From Microcebus murinus (lineage: Eukaryota; Chordata; Mammalia; Primates; Cheirogaleidae), in the NCBI RefSeq assembly GCF_040939455.1, contig NC_134136.1, forward strand, positions 104,458,014-104,522,013: 64,000 nt of DNA. Reading direction: 5' to 3'. Under the pieces are notes generated by a model. That model was not told the origin of the DNA. It did no database searches and worked only from the letters and a program-made list of their open reading frames with translations. This document shows positions 54,635 through 64,000 of this stretch, piece after piece. Made by a program: the position numbers and the translations under genes. The stretch's first letter is position 1. The number at the start of each line of letters is the position of its first letter.

Positions 54635-55045
54635 ACACACACACACACCCCCCGTACTCATTCTTTGTCATCCTCCATTTTATACCTCAGTTCCTTGTAT
54701 CTGCTTCTACTGCATTGGCTGTACTTTCTCCTCACCTGCCATTTCCCATTAGCCATTAAAGTCAGTCAGTCACAACTCTTGAAAATCGACTTTTTCCTTA
54801 CCCTTAATTGCAACTGCCTTGTCCAAGCCTCCTACACTACCTTCTTGCTTTTATTCTCTACCCCTCTATTTTATCCTTCACATTCTAACAGAATTATCTT
54901 TCTAAGTACAAATTTACTGTGATTCTTTTTTCAAAAAAAGTGCCTCCATTTTGCCTGCCAGAGCAAGTCTAGGCTTCTTAACTCAGACAGCAATTGCTAT
55001 CAAAGGGTGGCCCAACTTACTTTTGCAGCATTGCCATTCCCATGG
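54386..55045 (+). repeat. L2 LINE, sense, diverged
   Basis: 'aactctcaaatctaaatgtc' corresponds to the L2 segment just after the reverse transcriptase YADD box. Downstream, 'ttgtccaagcctcctacact', 'taacagaattatctttctaa' and 'cctccattttgcctgccaga' keep L2 order. Heavily mutated and interrupted by a (CA)n tract. Confidence 0.6.
54589..54652. repeat. (CA)n microsatellite
   Basis: About 30 CA units with one CC interruption and a terminal C-run. The plus-strand open frame through it is a repeat artefact. Confidence 0.98.
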
Positions 55046-55284
55046 GATCTGAACATGTAGAGTTCCAGTTAGAAAGAGATACTGCTCTTTGCACAAACTT
55101 AGTTGTTGAGAACTGACTTAAAACAATGTAATCATGCATAATTCTCAGTTTCTTTTGGGTAAATGAGTAAATGAGGTAACCATAATGGTTAAAGGTAGAA
55201 GGTTAGCTACATCACAACCACCTTGATACCATAATAAAATGAAAGGAAGATTGAACAAATTCTGCCACATAGATATTTATTAAC
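55046..55284. other. intronic DNA, nothing recognised
   Basis: Short unassigned interval. Confidence 0.45.
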
Positions 55285-55295
55285 AAATAGGCACA

Positions 55296-55625
55296 GGCTG
55301 GGCGTGGTAGCTCACGCTTGTAATCCTAGCACTCTGGGAGGCCAAGGCTGGTGGATTGCTCGAGGTCAGGAGTTCGAAACCAGCCTGAGCAAGTGCGAGA
55401 CCTCGTCTCTACTATAAATAGAAAGAAATTAATTGGCCAACTAATATATATAGAAAAAATTAGCCGGGCATGGTGGCTCATGCCTGTAGTCCCAGCTACT
55501 CGGGAGGCTGAGGCAGTAGGATTGCCTGAGCCCAGGAGTTTGAGGTTACTGTGAGTGAGGCTGATGCCATGGCACTCACTCTAGCCTGGGCAACAAAGCG
55601 AGACTCTGTTTCAAAAAAAAAAAAA
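55296..55625 (+). mobile_element. strepsirrhine Alu SINE
   Basis: Complete dimer with a good consensus match and a pure A-tail. Target-site duplication 'aaataggcaca' at 55285-55295 and 55626-55636. Confidence 0.97.
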
Positions 55626-55674
55626 AAATAGGCACAGAACCCATCTTATAAACTTGAAGAAATTCCAGCTCTGA

Positions 55675-55676
<2 letters not shown>

Positions 55677-55707
<31 letters not shown>
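55677..55707. repeat. (TG)n microsatellite
   Basis: About 14 TG units about 40 bp downstream of the preceding Alu target-site duplication. Confidence 0.97.
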
Positions 55708-55710
<3 letters not shown>

Positions 55711-56343
55711 TGAATGTGTATAAGTGTGCTCTCAGAAAACTTGCAAGAAATTTTCCCCTAAGGCAAATGTGACAATATTCCAGTGGTAGGATTGGGCTAA
55801 CCATCTCATGACATCCAAGAACTTTCTTCATCAGGACACAAGATCATTTTAGAATTAAGCCTAGAAGAGTTTCTCCAGGAGGACAGGCCACTTGTCCTGC
55901 TAGATTCTTGTAAGGGAAAGGGTATGTTTTCAAATTATGTTAGGTAAACCCTATGTCTCGAATAGCACGTATTTTATTTACCATGAAGAGACCATTTCCA
56001 AGATCCATTATACTTATTAAAAAGCTACTGATTTTAGCAATGAAATCTGATTTCTAATATCCATTGTGCTAATTAATGAAGCATCTACTTATGATCAGAG
56101 ATGAAGATAGTTTAAGTGCTTATAGTGGCTGCCTCTGGAGTATTGCCTTATTTTAATTAAATAATAGCTGACCATCCTGATAAAGGCAGCCTACTGTCTC
56201 TAGAGCATAACACTAACACAGTACCCCACTGTCTGTGCTGGAATAATTAAAAAGAAAATACAGACATCATAACAGTATCAGACTCCTTTGCTCCTCCATG
56301 CCTCTGCCTGATGTGTCCCTTCAAGTTTTGTCTAAAAGCCTGT
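55708..56343. other. intronic DNA, nothing recognised
   Basis: No nameable repeat or exon. Confidence 0.45.
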
Positions 56344-56356
56344 AACCCTGATTTTT

Positions 56357-56686
<330 letters not shown>

Positions 56687-56699
56687 AACCCTGATTTTT

Positions 56700-57404
56700 G
56701 TTTGTTTGTTCTCAGGGTGAAAAGTATTTTTTGTTGTTATTTTTGGCTTTTTTTTTCCTTCTCTGACTGTGAAGTATGTGGGGCATGCTTACTCATAATG
56801 ACAGCAGGACAAGCTTATAAAAGCACTATAGTCACTAATATGATTCTTATTTTAAAGATGAAGAAAGAAATCTAGTCTTATGTTGGGAGTTATTATAGGC
56901 ATTGGACAAAATGAGTTAGAGCGATCTTTTATAATCTCCATCCAACCCTCGGAAAATGTGAACACCTGTTCCATTTCAGGCATATGAAACAAATTTGTAT
57001 CTATGCAGTCTTAGGCCACAGAATTTATTTTTCTTTCTCTTTCAATTAGAAGGTCTTTCACTATTCATAGATTCAAGTAAGTTTGTCCTCCTGTCCATCA
57101 GTGAAACGGAGTACCTCTGTAATCATTTAGAAACCCTATAGGGTTTTTTTTATTTGTTTGTTTTGGGGGGTGGTGATTAGATAATTTGCATACACAGGGG
57201 CAAACAAGAATGGGTTTTTGAATCCCAGAAGGAGAGATGTAGAGTTGTTTTTGGTATATAACTTGCCCTCAATTATAAACTGTTAAATAGTAGGAACCAA
57301 GCCTTCTTAGCCCCAAACCTGTTCTCCCTTTACTACTCCGCTACCTCTTACTCTCTTAAGACTTATGAATCTATGTTGCCTGTTGCCCTGTTAAGGATGC
57401 AAGA
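56700..57404. other. intronic DNA, nothing recognised
   Basis: AT-rich intron with T-runs and a G-run at 57163-57171. No repeat named. Confidence 0.45.
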
Positions 57405-57580
57405 GAAGGAAATCAATATCTATTGAATGACTCCTTTGGGCCAGGCATTTTGCTATATGGTGGGGGCTCATTTAATCCCACAAATCTTTAGGAAGGTGCT
57501 GTTTTGTACATCAGGAAATACAGTTTCAAATGAGTTATATAAAAAGTTATGGCAGTCAATATTTAAGTTCAGTTGCTGGA
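57405..57580 (-). repeat. MIR/L2-end fragment
   Basis: 'ggccaggcattttgctatat', then 'gggctcatttaatcccacaa' and 'atcaggaaatacagtttcaa' follow antisense MIR order. Confidence 0.7.
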
Positions 57581-59907
57581 TTTTTTTTCACTATTTCACA
57601 TCATAAATATTTAATTAGTTTCACATTTAAGTGTTTGAGAACTTATGGATTCAAATAGTCTAGAAAATTACCAGATGGCAAAATGTGTAAACTAGAACAA
57701 TATTATAAAAATTTCAAAGTATACAACTTAAGCAATTTTGCAAACACAATTGCCAGAGGTTGCCATGGTGGAATTGAAATTAAAAGTGAAATTTATTAAA
57801 ACAATAATATTCAATAATCATAAAATCAAAATATTTAGATTATATATATATTTAATACTTGTTCATTCAAAGATATATGATCTATCTCAGCAGAGTTTTT
57901 GTTTGAAAAATTATATCTTTGAAATGTGAGAAAGCAGATGATGGCAAATCTGAGACATGAAAAAGAAATGTGGCTTACTTTTTGAACACTCTTATTTATT
58001 CAAATTATATCAATGCTAATTTTTAATTTTCACTGTTCTCTGTGGTAATATGCCCCACCTAAACATACAAAAATCACCTTTTAAGATGAAAAATAAAAGA
58101 TATGAAATATATAGTTCATCTTTGAGTCCTCCAATCTCATTTTGGGAACCCATTTGCTGAATGATGGCCTCTGTCACTAGTCGATTTCACTTATGTGACT
58201 TATAAATATTTGAGAACAAACAAACCAAAAAAAAAAAGAGAGAGAGAGAGAAATGGCCAGCTGCCAATAACAGCTGACAACTATTCAATAGGTGTTTAAA
58301 GGTTAAAAACTCCCAAAAACCCAGATGCCAATCTCCAACCATTTCTATTGTCAGTAAATCTCTTTCCTAGCTGAGATGCAGTTCAGCCACCACCTGCACC
58401 TTGAAAAGGAAGTCTTCTAAAAAATCCATGGATTCCTTGGCTTCTCAGTTTTCTTAAAGAGGAGTGAGGCTATTATCCTTTCATATGTTAAAGAGAACAA
58501 TGCATTTATTTATCACCTTTTCAAATTCTTTCTTCATTCCTGAACATGATTTCCTTCCCGCATCAATATTTCTTAATAATATTTTAAACTTATGTTTTTA
58601 GTTCTTAAATCTACAGGTCTAAACTTTCTTTTTTCCCCTCAAAAATATTTTTATAAAACATCAAAGCCAGCAGTTAATTTAGTCAATGTAAGGAGAAAAA
58701 TCTGCTAAACCTCTTGTTGACTCCAAGTACCCAAATAACTAGTTGATTTGTTTAGATCTTGGGTTTTTTATTTTTACTTTTTGGTAGCGTATCTCAGCCA
58801 GCATCTCTTGAAAGTCATAAAAAGAGTAACTTAATGACTATATTTGAGATTATGAAGAATTATTACAAAGAGTGTGTGCACCAGCTGTTTTCCGTTTCTG
58901 CAGTGAACAGAATTACAGTTGATAGTTTAAATTACAGAAAGCAAAATTTAAAGAATAAAGCTCAGAATAAGAAACAGACTCTTGTACCACCCTATGACTA
59001 CTTTTAAGATGTTTATAAACTGAAGTTGAATTTAAATGATCATAGCCCTGTTCTTTTAAAATATTAGTTAAGGTTTTTGGTTATAAAAATGTCAAATTTT
59101 TCAAAGTTTCACCAGTCACATGAAGCTCATTCACATTAAGATTTGTCAATATATGCTATTGGAGATATAAGAAACAATTTAAGAGATACTATACAAAATG
59201 CATATTCAGTTGCTAATTGGGAAAAGGGAAGAGACCTTAGAATACATATGATTTTGAATCAGAAAACATTGCTGAATTTAGTATGGCATCTGGCACTGTG
59301 TTTGCAATCCAACAACTTTCAAATCAGAGGTTTGCTTCTGGTGGTAAATAAATGCCTAACCCATTACTGCATTGATATAGATTCTGGGGAAAGAGAGAAA
59401 GTAGATATCAATCAAGTGTCCTATTGATTTGAAGGAAGTACTGCAGATGCTTGCTAGGGGCTTTCTATTAGGATAATCTGCTTGCGAACAACTCCTTTTT
59501 GATTGGGAGATATCAGCTTAAATGCTATAAATTCATCTGGATGACACGAAGAGAGAAAAACTGAATGAGGCCATAGCATCAATTCCTAAAGTTCATTTAA
59601 TGTTAATATGGTTACTTCATATATTACTCTAGGCAAGAATCTATCCCCTTTTTGATAAAAATGTGAATATTCAGATATTTTATTGGGACTATATACCCTA
59701 TAAGTATCAAGGCCATGTATCATGGACCTGGGGTTGAGGGGAGGGGAGCAAAGTTCAGTCTTTATGGTGCTCTAGTCAATTACCTGGCAGCTGACTGCAG
59801 TTGCTTGATGTTGCTGAAACCTCTGCATGGTTATACCCTGTACTTGGATAATACGTCATAAATTGTTTTTGATAGCTCTAATAGCATATATTGGCAAATC
59901 TTTAATA
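57581..59907. other. intronic DNA; A-run/(GA)n tract
   Basis: An A-run followed by (GA)n lies at 58227-58252. Open frames at 58759-59007 and 59143-59427 have no recognisable family. The rest is AT-rich and unassigned. Confidence 0.45.
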
Positions 59908-60074
59908 TGTAGTCACTGGACCAGCAGCAACATCTCCTCGGAGCTTGCTATAAATGCAAGTTCTCAGCATCTACTCTAGATCTATTGAAAGAGAAACTCT
60001 GGAGGTGGGGCTTAGCAATCAGTATTTTAACAAGCCCTCCAAATGGTTGTCATTTATGCTCAAGTCTGAAAACC
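59908..60074 (+). repeat. MER5A hAT-Charlie MITE
   Basis: 'caacatctcctcggagcttg', 'ctataaatgcaagttctcag', 'aaactctggaggtggggctt' and 'tattttaacaagccctccaa' follow MER5A, ending 'tctgaaaaccact'. Confidence 0.85.
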
Positions 60075-60153
60075 ACTTTCCTAGAGGTATTTACACAAAC
60101 TTTAAGGTCTTCGCCTTAAATCATAACGAGAAACTACACTTCAAGACTATTCC

Positions 60154-60480
60154 AGGCGCAGTGGCTCATGCCTGTCTGTAATCCTAGCACTCTGAGAGGC
60201 CGAGGCGGGCGGATTGCTTGAGGTCAGGAGTTCGAAACCAGCCTGAGCAAGAGCGAGACCCTGTCTCTACTATAAATAGAAAGAAATTAATTGGCCAACT
60301 AATATATATAGAAAAAATTAGCCGGGCATGGTGGCGCATGCTTGTAGTCCCAGCTACTCAGGAGGCTGAGGCAGGAGGATCGCTTGAACCCAGGAGTTTG
60401 AGGTTGCTGTGAGCTAGGCTGATGCCACAGCACTCACTCTAGCCTGGGCAACAAAGTGAGACTCTGTCTCAAAAAAAAAA
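60154..60480 (+). mobile_element. strepsirrhine Alu SINE
   Basis: Complete dimer with a small 'gtct' insertion in the head region. Target-site duplication 'aagactattcc' at 60143-60153 and 60481-60491. Confidence 0.97.
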
Positions 60481-60521
60481 AAGACTATTCCAAAGGAGCT
60501 TTGCTAAACTCTGACCCCACA

Positions 60522-60555
60522 GCTCCTAGTAATTCCTTGCTCCTAGTAATTCCTT
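60522..60555 (+). repeat. 17-bp exact tandem duplication
   Basis: 'gctcctagtaattcctt' at 60522-60538 and 60539-60555. Confidence 0.97.
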
Positions 60556-60674
60556 GCCGAATCTTAGTAGCATGTAGTCTACATCTACAAAGCCATCACT
60601 CCTGAGAAATGATCTGAGTCTTAAGAAAATTCCCAGAGCTAACTATAGGATGTGAGTCATGTGATGCCAAAATG

Positions 60675-61560
60675 AAAGGCTATTCATTCATTTAATCAAC
60701 AGATATGTTTGAGCATCTGCTAAGCCCTAGTCACATATCTGAGGCAAGGATCTTGTAGTCTAAAAGAGAAATCAAGGTATGAGCACAATAATATAATACG
60801 TGAGGGAAAAAGATCAGTACCAACTCCGGGAAATCAGACTTAACTTCAAGGAAAACAAACTAAAGATTTAGCTGCTGGTTATTTCAATAATGAGAAGCCA
60901 TAGATATTTTTTGAGCCACCATAAAGTGTGATATGTGGTAAGGTTTGGAAAGGTAAATTTGGTGACTATTCCCAAGAATGAGAAGGAAATGGAAAGGGAA
61001 GATCAGGTAAAATATAATTATAATAGGTGAGAAATGAGTAGGACTTGAACTAGTCTGGAAATAGAATCCAATAGATTTGTACCAATGAAAGACTATGAGA
61101 TTATTTGTAAAGAAAAGGGATAAGTGGAACATGCATCTGAAGTTTAGGCACTAAAGAAATGAGATGGTTATATCATTAAAATTGAAATAAAAGATGAAGA
61201 ACAGAGCTTGGGATGAGAAGCTTCTTATGTTATAAGCATGTTAAGTATGAGGAGCATACTGAACATCCAAATTAAGGGGTCCAGATTACAGGTAGGAGTC
61301 AGGGACTGTTCATAGTTCAGGAGAAAGAGAACAGGATCAGACATCTAAATTAAGGAGGAATCTACACAGAAGTGATTGTTGATATTATGGGAGGAAAGGA
61401 AATTTTTAAGGGAAAGCAGGCTGAAAGAAAAATTAAGTGGGTCACAGAAAACATGTTGCAGAATGGCAGTGTTTGTGAGTTGGAAGAGAGGTGTCCATGG
61501 AAGAGGTAGGCATAAGCAAAGGTGATATCCACCTGGAATTTACCAGTATGGGTGGTCCAG
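60675..61560 (-). repeat. L2 LINE, antisense, diverged
   Basis: Starts with the reversed L2 3' end ('ttcattcatttaatcaacag', 'gagcatctgctaagccctag'). The region 61235-61300 ('agcatgttaagtatgaggag', 'gaacatccaaattaagggg') matches the reversed segment after the reverse transcriptase YADD box. Boundaries are approximate. Confidence 0.6.

Positions 61561-64000
<2,440 letters not shown>

Noticed and set aside
54387..54752. 121-codon plus-strand open frame
   Set aside because: It runs through L2 sequence and a (CA)n tract; the His-Thr block is the repeat.

Overview
The window is nuclear DNA from a primate, most likely a Malagasy lemur (mouse-lemur type). About sixteen dimeric 7SL-derived SINEs carry the strepsirrhine Alu diagnostics: the 'CCTAGCACTCTGGGAGGC' left arm, an AGAAAGAAATTAATTGGCCA linker and a right arm ending GAGCTAGGCTGACGCCA. 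A very short piggyBac-type MITE at 21530-21602 also fits, since recently active piggyBac elements are reported from Microcebus.

The host gene is IL1RAPL1 on the + strand (X-linked in placental mammals; interleukin-1 receptor accessory protein-like synaptic adhesion receptor). Four internal exons are visible: 24894-25026 and 26945-27090 (third Ig domain), 49681-49824 (juxtamembrane segment and transmembrane helix) and 63566-63736 (start of the TIR domain). Splice signals and phases (1, 2, 1, 1, 1) are intact and the joined exons give 198 uninterrupted codons. Everything else is intron: a partial upstream intron (1-24893), three complete introns of 1.9, 22.6 and 13.7 kb, and the start of a fourth.

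The most notable insertion is a processed retrocopy of BCL2L1 (BCL-XL) at about 5385-8498, in the upstream intron and in the same orientation as IL1RAPL1. It has long GC-rich 5' sequence, an uninterrupted 233-codon ORF (6361-7062), a 3'UTR, an AATAAA signal and a short poly(A) tail. BH4, BH1, BH2 and the membrane anchor are preserved. The core BH3 aspartate is glutamate, and there are roughly 30 substitutions against the human protein as I remember it. Whether this is a living retrogene or a young pseudogene cannot be settled from the sequence alone.

The remaining sequence is old mammalian repeats (MIR, L2, L1 3'UTRs, MER5A-like, MER20), an antisense 5S rRNA pseudogene, microsatellites, several small tandem duplications and hairpins, and long AT-rich stretches in which I recognise nothing. 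I see no complete small gene, tRNA, CRISPR array or bacterial-type system. Repeat families are named from memory of their consensus sequences, not from a search.
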